Both the position numbers and the translations under genes were made by a program. Shown here in pieces: positions 32,775-44,989 of a stretch of 64,000 nucleotides of DNA. Positions within the stretch are counted from its first letter, which is position 1; each line of letters opens with the position of its first letter. The notes below the pieces were generated by a model. That model made no database searches. It saw only the letters and a program-made list of their open reading frames with translations, and had not been told where the DNA came from. Source of the stretch: Cherax quadricarinatus. Lineage: Eukaryota; Arthropoda; Malacostraca; Decapoda; Parastacidae. The stretch covers positions 25,324,800 to 25,388,799 of the forward strand of contig NC_091303.1 of NCBI RefSeq assembly GCF_038502225.1. The letters run 5' to 3'.

Positions 32775-35400
32775 ACTAGTATGATAGCCTGGGGACTCGT
32801 ATGATAGCCTGGGGACTCGTGTGATAGCCTGGGGACTCGTATGATAGCCTGGGGACTCGTATGATAGCCTGAGGACTCGTACGACAGCCTGGGGACTCGT
32901 ATGATAGCCTGGGGACTCGTATGATAGCCTGGGGACTCGTATGATAGCCTGGGGACTCGTATGATAGCCTGGGGACTAGTATGATAGCCTGGGGACTCGT
33001 ATGATAGCCTGGGGACTAGTATGATAGCCTGGGGACTCGTATGATAGCCTGGGGACTCGTATGATAGCCTGGGGACTCGTATGATAGCCTGGGGACTAGT
33101 ATGATAGCCTGGGGACTCGTATGATAGCCTGGGGACTCGTATGATAGCCTGGGGACTCGTATGATAGCCTGGGGACTCGTATGATAGCCTGGGGACTCGT
33201 ATGATAGCCTGGGGACTAGTATGATAGCCTGGGGACGCGTATGATCGCCTGGGGACTCGTATGATAGCCTGGGGACTCGTATGATAGCCTGGGGACTCGT
33301 ATGATAGTCTGGGGACTCGTATGATAGCCTGGGGACTCGTATGATAGCCTGGGGACTCGTATGATAGCCTGGGGACTCGTATGATAGCCTGGGGACTCGT
33401 ATGATAGCCTGGGGACTCGTATGATAGCCTGGGGACTCGTATGATAGCCTGGGGACTCGTATGATAGTCTGGGGACTCGTATGATAGCCTGGGGACTCGT
33501 ATGATAGCCTGGGGACTCGTATGATAGCCTGGGGACTCGTATGATAGCCTAGGGACTCGTATGATAGCCTTGGGACTCGTATGATAGCCTGGGGACTCGT
33601 ATGATAGCCTAGGGACTCGTATGATAGCCTAGGGACTCGTATGATAGCCTGGGGACTCGTATGATAGCCTGGGGACTCGTATGATAGCCTAGGGACTCGT
33701 ATGATAGCCTGGGGACTCGTATGATAGCCTGGGGACTCGTATGATAGCCTAGGGACTCGTATGATAGCCTGGGAACTCGTATGTTAGCCTAGGGACTCGT
33801 GTGATAGCCTGGGGACTCGTGTGATAGCCTAGGGACTCGTGTGATAGCCTGGGGACTCGTGTGATAGCCTGGGGACTCGAATGATAGCCTGGGAACTCGA
33901 ATGATAGCCTGGGAACTCGCATGATAGCCTGGGGACTCCTATGATAGACTGGGGACTCCTATGATAGCCTGGGGACTCGTATGATAGCCTGGGGACTCGT
34001 ATGATAGCCTGGGGACTCGTATGATAGCCTGGGGACTCGTATGATAGCCTGGGGACTCGTATGATAGCCTGGGGACTCGTATGATAGCCTGGGGACTCGT
34101 ATGATAGCCTGGGGACTCGTATGATAGCCTGGGGACTCGTATGATAGCCCGGGGACTCGTATGATAGCCCGGGGACTCGTATGATAGCCCGGGGACTCGT
34201 ATGATAGCCCGGGGACTCGTATGATAGCCCGGGGACTCGTATGATAGCCCGGGGACTCGTATGATAGCCCGGGGACTCGTATGATAGCCCGGGGACTCGT
34301 ATGATAGCCCGGGGACTCGTATGATAGCCCGGGGACTCGTATGATAGCCCGGGGACTCGTATGATAGCCCGGGGACTCGTATGATAGCCCGGGGACTCGT
34401 ATGATAGCCCGGGGACTCGTATGATAGCCCGGGGACTCGTATGATAGCCCGGGGACTCGTATGATAGCCCGGGGACTCGTATGATAGCCCGGGGACTCGT
34501 ATGATAGCCCGGGGACTCGTATGATAGCCCGGGGACTCGTATGATAGCCCGGGGACTCGTATGATAGCCCGGGGACTCGTATGATAGCCCGGGGACTCGT
34601 ATGATAGCCCGGGGACTCGTATGATAGCCCGGGGACTCGTATGATAGCCCGGGGACTCGTATGATAGCCCGGGGACTCGTATGATAGCCTGGGGACTCGT
34701 ATGATAGCCTGGGGACTCGTATGATAGCCTGGGGACTCGTATGATAGCCTGGGGACTAGTATGATAGCCTGGGGACTAGTATGATAGCCTGGGGACTAGT
34801 ATGATAGCCTGGGGACTAGTATGATAGCCTGGGGACTCGTATGATAGCCTGGGGACTCGTATGATAGCCCGGGGACTCGTATGATAGCCCGGGGACTCGT
34901 ATGATAGCCCGGGGACTCGTATGATAGCCCGGGGACTCGTATGATAGCCCGGGGACTCGTATGATAGCCCGGGGACTCGTATGATAGCCCGGGGACTCGT
35001 ATGATAGCCCGGGGACTCGTATGATAGCCTGGGGACTCGTATGATAGCCTGGGGACTCGTATGATAGCCTGGGGACTCGTATGATAGCCTGGGGACTCGT
35101 ATGATAGCCTGGGGACTCGTATGATAGCCTGGGGACTCGTATGATAGCCTGGTGACTCCTATGATAGCCTGGTGACTCATATGATAGCCTGGGGACTCAT
35201 ATGATAGCCTGGGGACTCGTGTGATAGCCTGGGGACTCGTATGATAGCCTAGGGACTCGTACGACAGCCTGGGGACTCGTACGACAGCCTAGGGACTCGT
35301 ACGACAGCCTGGGGACTCGTACGACAGCCTGGGGGCTCGTACGACAGCCTAGAGACTTGTACGATAGCCGGAGGACTCGTATGATAGTCTGGGGACTCAT
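32775..35400. repeat. 20-bp satellite array, ~130 copies (2.6 kb)
   Basis: Unit ATGATAGCCTGGGGACTCGT, almost free of length variation. Two blocks carry the variant GCCCGGGGAC, creating a CCCGGG site in each unit: 34,141-34,680 (27 consecutive units) and 34,861-35,020 (8 units). Edges are more diverged (ACGACAGCC at both outer ends). Confidence 0.98.
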
Positions 35401-35492
35401 AACAGTCTGGACATGAGGTCCAGGGCCACAGTGCTGCGGCACTGGCACTCTCAACAAAATCTTCACTGTTAACCGGTAATTTCGTTGTACCC

Positions 35493-35778
35493 GTTAGTAC
35501 CTGTTAGTACCCGTCATCAACACTGTGTTAGTACCCGTCATCAACACTGTGTTAGTACCCGTCATCAACACTGTGTTAGTACCCGTCATCAACACTGTGT
35601 TAGTACCCGTCATCAACACTGTGTTAGTACCCGTCATCAACACTGTGTTAGTACCCATCATCAACACTGTGTTAGTACCCGTCATCAACACTGTGTTAGT
35701 ACCCGTCATCAACACTGTGTTAGTACCCGTCATCAACACTGTGTTAGTACCCGTCATCAACACTGTGTTAGTACCCGT
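35493..35778. repeat. 24-bp minisatellite, ~12 copies
   Basis: Unit GTTAGTACCCGTCATCAACA + CTGT, nearly perfect. Confidence 0.97.
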
Positions 35779-35799
35779 GACGCATGTCGCTTCATATTA

Positions 35800-36000
35800 T
35801 TACAGACACCAGAAACATTGCAAGAACGAAGAATAGAAATCTTCAAGTTGAAACTGGCCACTACCTCCTACAAATACCAGATCAGCCAGACTGTGATATC
35901 TCTGTAAACCATGTTAGCAACACCAGCCTGGTTGACGAGGCAGTCAACAACGGAGCCCGGCATGGATACAACTCCCGAAACCGGTAACAGGTATGTGTGA
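35800..36000 (+). mobile_element. LINE-C/D 3'-end fragment
   Basis: Encodes LLQIPDQPDCDISVNHVSN and SLVDEAVNNGARHGYNSRNR-like residues, similar to the NQAV... terminal block of LINE-C/D, with CCAGCCTGGTTGACGAGGCA. It lies 20 bp after the 24-bp minisatellite. Confidence 0.55.
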
Positions 36001-36284
36001 AAGCGGTAAACGTGCTTGGAAGCGAGGACATAAGAGCCCTTCCTTTTTGTTTTTAGCATCCTTGGCTCACACTTTTCATATTGCAGCGTATATCTGAATT
36101 ATATTTTGAGAAAGTGTGAAACAGATTAGTGCAGAAGAAAAACTTTCCAAACTTATGGTAGAGACTGGTGTTTATATTACCACAACGACCAAAGTTCCCC
36201 TGAAGAAAGTCTGTATAAATATTGTATGAATGTGTGAGAGGCGGAATAACAACTTCTTAAGTTGTATACCAACCTGGTCTTTAT
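36001..36284. other. No gene recognised
   Basis: Unique-looking spacer before the 41-bp array. Confidence 0.5.
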
Positions 36285-37830
36285 ACCCTCCAGGACCTGC
36301 TGGTGGCAATAACGACCTGTATTATACCTTCCAGGACCCGCTGGTGGCAACAACGACCTGCATTATACCGTCCAGGACCTGCTGGTGGCAACAACGACCT
36401 GTATTATACCTTCCAGGACCTGCTGGTGGCAACAACGACCTGCATTATACCCTCCAGGACCTGCTGGTGGCAACAACGACCTGCATTATACCTTCCAGGA
36501 CCTGCTGGTGGCAACAACGACCTGCATTATACCTTCCAGGACCTGCTGGTGGCAACAACGACCTGCATTATACCTTCCAGGACCTGCTGGTGCCAACAAC
36601 GACCTGCATTATACCTTCCAGGACCTGCTGGTGGCAACAACGACCTGCAGTATACCGTCCAGGACCTGCTGGTGCCAACAACGACCTGCATTATACCTTC
36701 CAGGACCTGCTGGTGGCAACAACGACCTGCATTATACCTTCCAAGACCTGCTGGTGCCAACAACGACCTGCATTATACCTTCCAGGACCTGCTGTTGGCA
36801 ACAACGACCTGCATTATACCTTCCAGGACCTGCTGGTGGCAACAACGACCTGCATTATACCCTCCAGGACCTGCTGGTGGCAATAACGACCTGCATTATA
36901 CCTTCCAGAACCTGCTGGTGGCAACAACGACCTGTATTATACCCTCCAGGACCTGCTGGTGGCAACAACGACCTGTATTATACCCTCCAGGACCTGCTGG
37001 TGGCAACAACGACCTGCATTATACCTTCCAGGACCTGCTGGTGGCAACAACGACCTGCAGTATACCGTCCAGGACCTGCTGGTGCCAACAACGACCTGCA
37101 TTATACCTTCCAGGACCTGCTGGTGGCAACAACGACCTGCATTATACCTTCCAGGACCTGCTGGTGCCAACAACGACCTGCATTATACCTTCCAGGACCT
37201 GCTGTTGGCAACAACGACCTGCATTATACCTTCCAGGACCTGCTGGTGACAACAACGACCTGCATTATACCTTCCAGGACCTGCTGGTGGCAACAACGAC
37301 CTGCATTATACCCTCCAGGACCTGCTGGTGGCAATAACGACCTGCATTATACCTTCCAGGACCTGCTGGTGGCAACAACGACCTGTATTATACCCTCCAG
37401 GACCTGCTGGTGGCAACAACGACCTGCGTTATACCTTCCAGGACCTGCTGGTGGCAACAACCTGTATTATACCCTCCAGGACCTGCTGGTGGCAACAACG
37501 ACGTGTATTGTACCCTCCATGACCTGCTGGTGGCAACAACGACTTGTATTATACCTCCAGTACCTGCTGGTGGCAACGACCTCTATTATACTCTCTAGGA
37601 CCTGCTGGTGGCAACAACGACCTGTATTATACCCTCCAGGACCTGCTGGTGGCAACGACCTCTATTATATCCTCTAGGACCTGCTGGTGGCAACAACGAC
37701 CTGTATTATACCTCCAGTACCTGCTGGTGGCAACGACCTCTATTATATCCTCTAGGACCTGCTGGTGGCAACAACGACCTGTATTATACCCTCCAGGACC
37801 TGCTGGTGGCAAGAACGACCTGTAGCTACT
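36285..37830. repeat. 41-bp minisatellite, ~37 copies, with a 410-bp higher-order repeat
   Basis: Unit CTGCTGGTGGCAACAACGAC + CTGCATTATACCTTCCAGGA + C. The marker variant CTGCAGTATACCGTCC occurs at about 36,646 and again at about 37,056, exactly ten units later, with the neighbouring variant order (CCAACAACG, GTTGGCAAC) repeated too. The right end (after 37,540) has shorter units. The long forward frames reflect the absence of stops in the unit. Confidence 0.96.
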
Positions 37831-39475
37831 GGGGCAACAACCTTTAACTTATGGTGGCAAGAACGACCTGTAACTGGTGGTGACATGTGACTGGTGGTGG
37901 TGACATGTGACTGGTAGTGGTCACATGTGACTGGTGACATGTGACTGGTGGTGACATGTAACTGGTGGTGGCGACATGTGACTGGTAGTGGTTACATGTG
38001 ACTGGTGGTGGCGACATGTGACTCGTGGTGGTGACATGTGACTGGTGGTGGCGACATGTGACTGGTGGCGACATGTGACTGGTGTTGGCGACATGTGACT
38101 CGTGGTGGCGACATGTGACTGGTAATGGTGACACGTGACTGGTGGTGGTGACATGTGACTGGTGGTGGTGAGGTGTGACTGGTGGTGGTATGTGACTGGT
38201 GGTGGTGACGTGTGACTGGTGGTGACATGTGACTGGTAGTGGCAACATGTGACTGGTGGTGGTGACATGTGACTGGTGGTGGCGACATGTGACTGGTGGT
38301 GGCGACATGTGACTGGTGGTGGTGACATGTGACTGGTGGTGGCGACATGTGATTGGTGGTGACATGTGAGTGGTGGTGACATGTGACTGGTGGTGGCGAC
38401 ATGTGACTGGTGGTGGCGCCATGTGACTGGTGGTGGCGCCATGTGACTGGTGGTGGCGCCATGTGACCGGTGGTGGCGCCATGTGACCGGTGGTGACGTG
38501 TGACTAGTAGTGGTGACACGTGACTGGTGGTGGTGACATGTGACTGGTAGTGGTGAATGTGATTGGTAGTGGCAACATGTGACTGGTGGTGACGACATGT
38601 GACTGGTGGTGACATGTGACTGGTGGCGACATGTGACTGCTGATGGTGACATGTGACTGGTAGTGGTGACGTGTGACTGGTGGTGGCATGTGACTGGTAA
38701 TGGTGACGTGTGACTGGTGGTGGTGAATGTGATTGGTAGTGGTGACATGTGACTGGTAGTGGCAACATGTGACTGGTGGTGACATGTGACTGGTGGTGGC
38801 GACATGTGACTGGTGGTGACATGTGACTGGTGGCGACATGTGACTGCTGGTGGTGACATGTGACTGGTAGTGGTGACATGTGACTGGTGGTGGTGACATG
38901 TGACTGGTGGCGACATGTGACTGGTGGTGGTGACATGTGACTGGTGGTTGTGACATGTGATTGGTAGTGGTGACATGTGACTGGTGGTGGTGACATGTGA
39001 CTGGTGGTGGTGGTGAGGTGTGACTGGTGGTGGTATGTGACTGGTAGTGGTGATGTGACTGGTGGTGGTGACGTGTGACTGGTGGTGACGTGCGACTGGT
39101 GGTGGTGACGTGTGACTGGTGGTGACGTGCGACTGGTGGTGACGTGTGACTGGTGGTGGTGACATGTGACTGGTAGTGGCAGCATGTGACTGGTGGTGGT
39201 GACATGTGACTGGTAGTGGTGACATGTGACTGGTGGTGGTGACATGTGACTGGTAGTGGTGACATGTGACTGGTGGTGGTGACATGTGACTGGTGGTGGT
39301 GACATGTGACTGGTGGTGGTGACATGTGACTGGTGGTGGTGACATGTGACTGGTGGTGGTGACATGTGACTGGTAGTGGCAGCATGTGACTGGTGGTGGT
39401 GACATGTGACTGGTGGTGGTGACATGTGACTGGTGGTGGTGACATGTGACTGGTAGTGGTGACACGTGACGTAGT
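37831..39475. repeat. 20-bp (17/20-bp) satellite, ~85 copies
   Basis: Unit GACATGTGACTGGTGGTGGT with common 3-bp contractions (GGTGGT to GGT) and substitutions. Strand-asymmetric: plus strand G/T-rich. Minus-strand frames of about 500 codons are by-products. Confidence 0.97.
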
Positions 39476-40160
39476 TATTATGATGCATCTTGTCTGTGTT
39501 CCTAGGAAAACAACTGAATAACTTTCAGGGTTCCCAATAAATTAAGTGTTTGACACAAATAATATGAGCAGTGAGTGCTCTCTGTACGTGCATAATATTT
39601 ATTAACAAAAACATTTCAGAATTAGTGAATCATTAATGCGGTAATATTACTGGTTAACACTGGAGGCCTCGGCGCTCTAGGCTTAATTCACCTTGCAATA
39701 TGTTAATGATATTACAATGAAAAGTGTTAATACCTTAAGATAAACGTGACCTTCATGTTTCTTGTCCAGAATCTGCTTTTAAATTATGACTGTTTTTCTT
39801 GACTATGATCCATCTTGACTGCCGCTGTTAGAAAGTCCGTCCCGCAGTAACCTTCAAAATATTCGTCTGGAATTTCCTTAAAAACCTATAAAGTTGACAT
39901 TAGAGCTTGGAGGAAAAAATTTAATAAGTCATTAGTAAGAAACTTTACAAAATATTTTCCACGAGAGTTAATTAAGAAAGTCAGGTGAGGAGAGGGAGCA
40001 GCGCAGGTGTTTAATTAAGGTCAGAGGTCGCAGGTGTAACAACCTCCACCTGAGGCACATCCTTCACTGTAAACATCAACATAATTAACACACTAATTTC
40101 ATCCCTTGGTAACACCGACTGTTTATCTGAAAACTGTCCAGAGAACTTCAGACGCTACGT
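39476..40160. other. No gene recognised
   Basis: About 680 bp of AT-rich unique-looking sequence. No domain, RNA gene or repeat structure noticed. One of the longest apparently non-repetitive stretches of the window. Confidence 0.5.
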
Positions 40161-40164
40161 CAGG

Positions 40165-40640
40165 CCTCTCAGGCCCAGTGTTTCTGTCTCTCTCAGCCCC
40201 AGTGTTTCTGTGTCTCTCAGGCCCAGTGTTTCTGCGTGTCTCAGGCCCAGTGTTTCTGTGTCTCTCAGGCCCAGTGTTTCTGCGTGTCTCAGGCCCAGTG
40301 TTTCTGTCTCTCTCAGCCCCAGTGTTTCTGTGTCTCTCAGGCCCAGTGTTTCTGCGTGTCTCAGGCCCAGTGTTTCTGCGTGTCTCAGGCCCAGTGTTTC
40401 TGTCTCTCTCAGGCCTAGTGTTTCTGTCTCTTAGGCCTAGTATTTCTGTCTGTCTCTCAGGCCCAGTGCTTCTGTCTCTCTCAGGACCAGTGTTTCTAAC
40501 TCTCTCAGGACCAGTGTTTTTCCGTGTCTCAGGCCCAGTGTTTCTCACTGTCTCTCAGCACCAGTGTTTCGGCGTGTCTCAGGCCCAGTGTTTTTGTGTC
40601 TCTCAGGACCAGTGTTTCTGTCTCAGGATAAGTGTTTCTG
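40165..40640. repeat. 24-bp minisatellite, ~19 copies
   Basis: Unit CTGTGTCTCTCAGGCCCAGTGTTT with CTGCGTGTCTCAGG and CTCTCAGCCCC variants arranged in a partly repeated order. Confidence 0.95.
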
Positions 40641-41111
40641 ACTGTGTGTTTGAAGAAGTAATCCAGTCTGAAAATCAATTTAAGACTTCTCAAAAGTCAC
40701 TTAATCACCCTAGACTAAACGCTAAATACTCAGTACACACATACTCACTTATGTACTCCCACATCATAACTTCAACAATCACTTTGAATCTTTTATCCAT
40801 TGTTGACAGGAATATAATTGAATCATTGTTTTCGCAAAAAACATTTTTGAATATATGAATATATCTTTTGTCTTATACAAATTTTGATTCATTTTAAATT
40901 AATAATCTACTGTACAACTATGGAATAATTACTGTCCTACTGTACAACTATGATATACTCCTTAGTGTTAAGTAGTCTGTAAGCCAATAATGTTAAGTTG
41001 GCCCATGATGCCAGGCATAATAGAGGCTCTCTTCGCACTGCAACCCACTATTGTCAATACAAAATCTCAATGTACTGTTTGCAAAGACATAAAACAAATA
41101 AATAAATAAAA
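40641..41111. other. No gene recognised
   Basis: AT-rich sequence. A C-terminal-like piece GACAGGAATATAATTGAATC near 40,806 resembles the PLE-1 sequence at 45,090-45,110 (codons for DRNIIESC) and may be a short PLE relic. Confidence 0.4.
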
Positions 41112-41112
41112 T

Positions 41113-41325
41113 AACTGTACAGTTTACTGTGCAACTAACTGTACAGTTTACTGTGCAACTAACTGTACAGTTTACTGTGCAACTAACTGTACAGTTTACT
41201 GTGCAACTAACTGTACAGTTTACTGTGCAACTAACTGTACAGTTTACTGTGCAACTAACTGTACAGTTTGCTGTGCAACTAACTGTACAGTTTACTGTGC
41301 AACTAACTGTACAGTTTGCTGTTAC
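41113..41325. repeat. 24-bp minisatellite, ~9 copies
   Basis: Unit CAACTAACTGTACAGTTTAC + TGTG, nearly perfect. Each unit contains the 12-bp palindrome AACTGTACAGTT. Confidence 0.97.
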
Positions 41326-41439
41326 TCTGTAGGGACTATCGACACTGCCAGTTCCCTAATACAAAGCCTTGTACTCGTCGTCACAAAATATCAGTTAAGC
41401 AAAAGACCGTAAAGAGAATTCAACAGAAATTTTTGCCTG

Positions 41440-41828
41440 TCCATACCTTCGATATAACTTTGTTGAATTCCGAGAGCTTTTCTACTCCCAGAACCCGGAC
41501 TTGGGCCAGGCTCGTCTAGTGCTTGCCTGGTCAACCAGGCTGTTGCTGCTGGAGACCCGCTGCCCCACATATCCATCACAGCCTGGTTGATCTGGCACCT
41601 GTTAACATACTTGTAAAGTTTCCTCTTAAAGATTTCTACACTTGTTCCAGCAATGTTTCTGATAAGATGTTGAAAAGTCTAGGGCCACGGACGTTGATAC
41701 AGTGTTCTTTTATTGCAACCATGGCGCCCCTGCTTTTCACTGGCTTTATTTTGCGCTTCCTTACATAACTCTCACTCTAGTATGTTGTTAGGGCAGTGTA
41801 AAGATTTGGAACCAGGCCCTCACTACTC
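41440..41828 (-). mobile_element. LINE-C 3' end (first copy)
   Basis: GTTGAATTCCGAGAGCTTTT (3' UTR side) through CCTGGTTGATCTGGCACCTG and GTTCCAGCAATGTTTCTGAT matches the neighbouring copy at 41,950. It is 5'-truncated and out of frame. Confidence 0.75.
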
Positions 41829-41949
41829 TGGACCCCAAGACACCTCCCCCCCCAGGCACCAACACAACCCCACTGTAGTGCAGAAGAGCCAACCACTCCT
41901 GAACTTTCTGAGCCTACCATACTGTACCAGGTTCAGAAGTGTACCTTTA

Positions 41950-43640
41950 CCTTTAATATACCTTGAAAGAGTTTCGAGAGTTTAACTACTCTCAGAGCCT
42001 GGCCATGGGCCAGGTTCGTCTGGTGCTTGCCTGATCAACCAGGCTGTTGCTGCTGGAGACCCGCTGCCCCACATATCCATCACAGCCTGGTTGATCTGGC
42101 ACCTAGTGAAGATACTTGTCCAGTTTCCTCTTGAAGGCTTCTACACTTGTTCCAGCAGTGTTTCTGATACCTTCTGGTAAGATGCCGAACAGTCTGGGAT
42201 CCAGAATGTTGATACAGTGTTCACTTATTGTCCCTACCGCACCCTTGCTCCTCACCGGGTTTATTTTGCACTTCCTCTCATATCTCTCACTCCAGTATGT
42301 TGCTATGGCAGTGTGCAGAGTTGGGACCAGACCCTCCAGTATTTGCCAGGTATATGTTATCATGTATCTCTCTTCTCCGCCCCAATAAGTACATGTTCAA
42401 GACTTGAAGGCGTTCGCATTAATTTAAAGGCTTTACTGGCTAAATGTGAGCCGTAAACTATTTCTGCATTTGTTCCTGCTCCGATATTTCTCCTGCTTTG
42501 AACGGGGCCGTCAGCACTGAGCAATATTCTAAACGAGGGAGCACTAGCGATTTGAAGAGTGTCACCATCAGCATTATTTCCCTTGTTTTGAAAGTTCTCA
42601 ATACCCACCCCGTCATCTTCCTGGCTGTCGTGATCTTTATCTTGTTATAGTCTTTAAAATAAAGGTCAGCTGACATAATTATTCCCAAGCCTTTTACGTG
42701 TTCCTTTCATTCTATTTGGTGACCCTCTTAAGTTTTGTATATAGTGTTCCTTTTGAGTTCTTCATTCTTTCCATACCTAAGCAGCTGGAACTTATCACCA
42801 TTGAACGTCATGTTGTTCTCCACTGCCCACTGGAAAACCCTGCTTATGTCTTCCTGTAATTTATCAGTGCCCTCTACCGTAGTGACTTTCATGCTTATTT
42901 TAGTGTCATCTGCAAATGATGACACAAAAGTGTGACGGGTGTTTTTTTATCTATGTCTGCTATGTGGATGAGACACAGCCAAGGTCCCAGGACAGTGCCT
43001 TGGGGCACTGAGCTGTTGACCTCGCTGATGCTAGATCTTGCTCTGTTTATTACTGTTTTTTGTGTTCTGTGTGTTAGGAAACTGAAAAGACATCTGCCTA
43101 CCTTCCCCGTAGTGCCCATGGCTTTCATTTTGTGCGCTATCACTCCATGATCGCATTTGTCAAACGTCTTTGCAAAATCTATGTAAATCACATCTTCGTT
43201 TTGGTCATCTTCCAATGCCTCCGTAATTCTGTCATAATGATTCAGCAGCTGTGACAGGCATAATCGTCCTGCTCTAAAACCATGCTGGTTCGGGTTATGC
43301 TGGTTGTGCTGGTCCATGAAATTTGTAATCTGCCGTCTCATCATTCTTTCGAAGATTTTTATGATGTGAGAAGTTAGGGCTACTGGTCTGTAATTTCTAG
43401 CTAGTGCTCTACTACCTCCCTTATGCAAAGGAGCTATGTCTGCACTCTTTAACGTCTCCGGTATTTCAACTAGATCCAAGTTCTTTCTCCAAAGAATACT
43501 GAGGGCTCGTGTAGTGGTGCTTTGAACTTCTTTATAAACAGAGCATTCCATGAATCTGGTCCAGGTGCTGAGTGGGCATGTTGTCCATTTTTTTTTCGAA
43601 ATCTGGGAGTCAGAGTGAACAGTGAGAAAGTGACCCATTA
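41950..43640 (-). pseudogene. LINE-C with RT domain, longest copy
   Basis: Non-LTR reverse transcriptase of CR1/jockey type on the minus strand. The frame 43,638-42,895 (247 codons) holds SADIAPLHKGGSRALARNYR, VALTSHIIKIFERMM, NQHGFRAGRLCLSQLL, DVIYIDFAKTFDKCDHGV (palm motif A) and VPQGTVLGPWLCLIHIADID. After a shift near 42,910 the FADDTKISM box (motif C) follows at 42,916-42,890. ERTMTFNGDKFQLLRYGKNE-like residues, MSADLYFKDYNKIKITTARK and LEYCSVLTAPFKAGEI come next, and the C-terminal block IITYTWQILEGLVPTLHTAI closes at 42,103. The 3' UTR runs to about 41,950. The endonuclease domain is absent. Several frameshifts; inactive. Confidence 0.88.
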
Positions 43641-44100
43641 CAGCTAGGACGACGAAAACACCGAGAACAGTATAGAGTTCCGCACTTGAACACAGATAAC
43701 TCCACTGTTAAGTGTGTATCACTGGAGCTACCAATACTGGGAATACCACTACAAAACCCATACTAATCTCACTCATCGATCCATCAGTAAAACCCTTGAT
43801 CCTCGACACAGAACTGAATCATGCTCCAGGAAATAAGCCGAGGACATTACCGGCACCAGGGCCACCAGGGATCCCCCAACCTCTTCACTGCCTACCATCT
43901 CAGGAAGTGTCCTGGGAAGTCAAGGTAAAACCCACCTCCGTGACGGTAATCACGTGCAGGCCGCAACCCAGCAGGGCGGCAGCATCCGTATGTGGAAGGC
44001 CAAAGGAAGCCACAAGTGTCCAGTCACTACCATCATTACTTTAGTTATGCGACCCATCTTGTGTGATGGACCTTCACTGCGAAAGTGTCAGATTTACTTC

Positions 44101-44105
<5 letters not shown>
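43641..44105. other. No gene recognised
   Basis: A 110-codon plus frame (43,712-44,044) is open but has no recognisable domain. Nothing else noted. Confidence 0.4.

Positions 44106-44190
<85 letters not shown>
44106..44190. repeat. (TA)n microsatellite
   Basis: About 42 TA units, directly adjoining the PLE-1 3' terminus. Confidence 0.97.
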
Positions 44191-44192
<2 letters not shown>

Positions 44193-44193
<1 letters not shown>

Positions 44194-44908
44194 GCAAAAC
44201 AACCACTGTGAATGACTAGAGAAATTCCAAGCGCTTTCGTGACTACTCACATTATCAAGGAACTATGAAAGTAAAGCATCCAAGGAAGGTATATAAGGGG
44301 TTTGGCCAACACCTCACTATCAGATCCCACAACAGCTAAACACCTGACGCACCCCGGCCCAACTGGACAGGTCCTTCGCACAACCCACCAACAAACTATT
44401 CTACCCAAGAAAATTTTAAAAATTATTATTTGTCCAGTGTATTATTAAATTCTTCCCAAATTCTATTAATTATAAATGGATCTAATTTATATAAACCAAA
44501 GGAAATATTCATATTATTGTCAAAACTGCTTTTTATGAAACAAGATTCAGTTATATTCCTGTCGACCATGGACTTGCTTGATACTACTTTCTCAAGACTA
44601 CATGACTCATGGACTACTTTCTCAACTTTTTGGAAATCAATTGGATGGTTAAAATCTCTTACGTGAATAAATAGAGCATTGGAATCTTGTCCAGTTCTAA
44701 TGCTATGTTTATGTTGTTTTAATCTTAGTTCGAGATTTTTACCAGTTTGACCGTAATAAACTTTATCGCAAATTTTACAAGGAATCTTATAGACACATCC
44801 ATCAGCATTCTGGGGGGAATACTTTATCAAAAGTTTTTTTTTACTGTATCAAGATTTTTGAATACAACTTTAATATAAAAAGTCTTAAGAAGAGAAGGCA
44901 TATCAACC
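44193..44908 (-). pseudogene. PLE-1 C-terminus with GIY-YIG endonuclease, and 3' terminal repeat
   Basis: On the minus strand: VDMPSLLKTFYIKVVFKNLD (44,905-44,840), a one-base shift, then an open frame 44,830-44,426 (134 codons) containing NADGCVYKIPC and DKVYYGQTGKNLELRLKQHK. These are the first and second blocks of the GIY-YIG nuclease that Penelope-like elements fuse to their reverse transcriptase. The frame ends NRIWEEFNNTLDK. The 3' UTR contains the hammerhead-like AGTTCC-TTGATAA-T-GTGA-GTAG-TCAC-GAAA-GCGCT-T-GGAATT (about 44,274-44,223) and ends CAAAACAACC at 44,193. It has no RT catalytic region. The endonuclease frame itself looks intact over this part. Confidence 0.88.

Positions 44909-44985
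<77 letters not shown>
44909..44985. repeat. (TA)n between two inverted PLE-1 fragments
   Basis: TA run with one TTTA interruption, separating divergent PLE-1 fragments. Confidence 0.95.

Positions 44986-44989
<4 letters not shown>

Noticed and set aside
32775..35400. CRISPR-like array of short direct repeats
   Set aside because: Units are contiguous with no unique spacers, and the context is eukaryotic. Satellite DNA.
37844..39488. Minus-strand frames of 310-514 codons rich in His, Ser and Pro
   Set aside because: Produced by the GACATGTGACTGGTGGTGGT satellite; overlapping frames are equally open.
43712..44044. 110-codon open frame as a host gene
   Set aside because: No recognisable domain, no supporting signals, and the region is surrounded by repeats.
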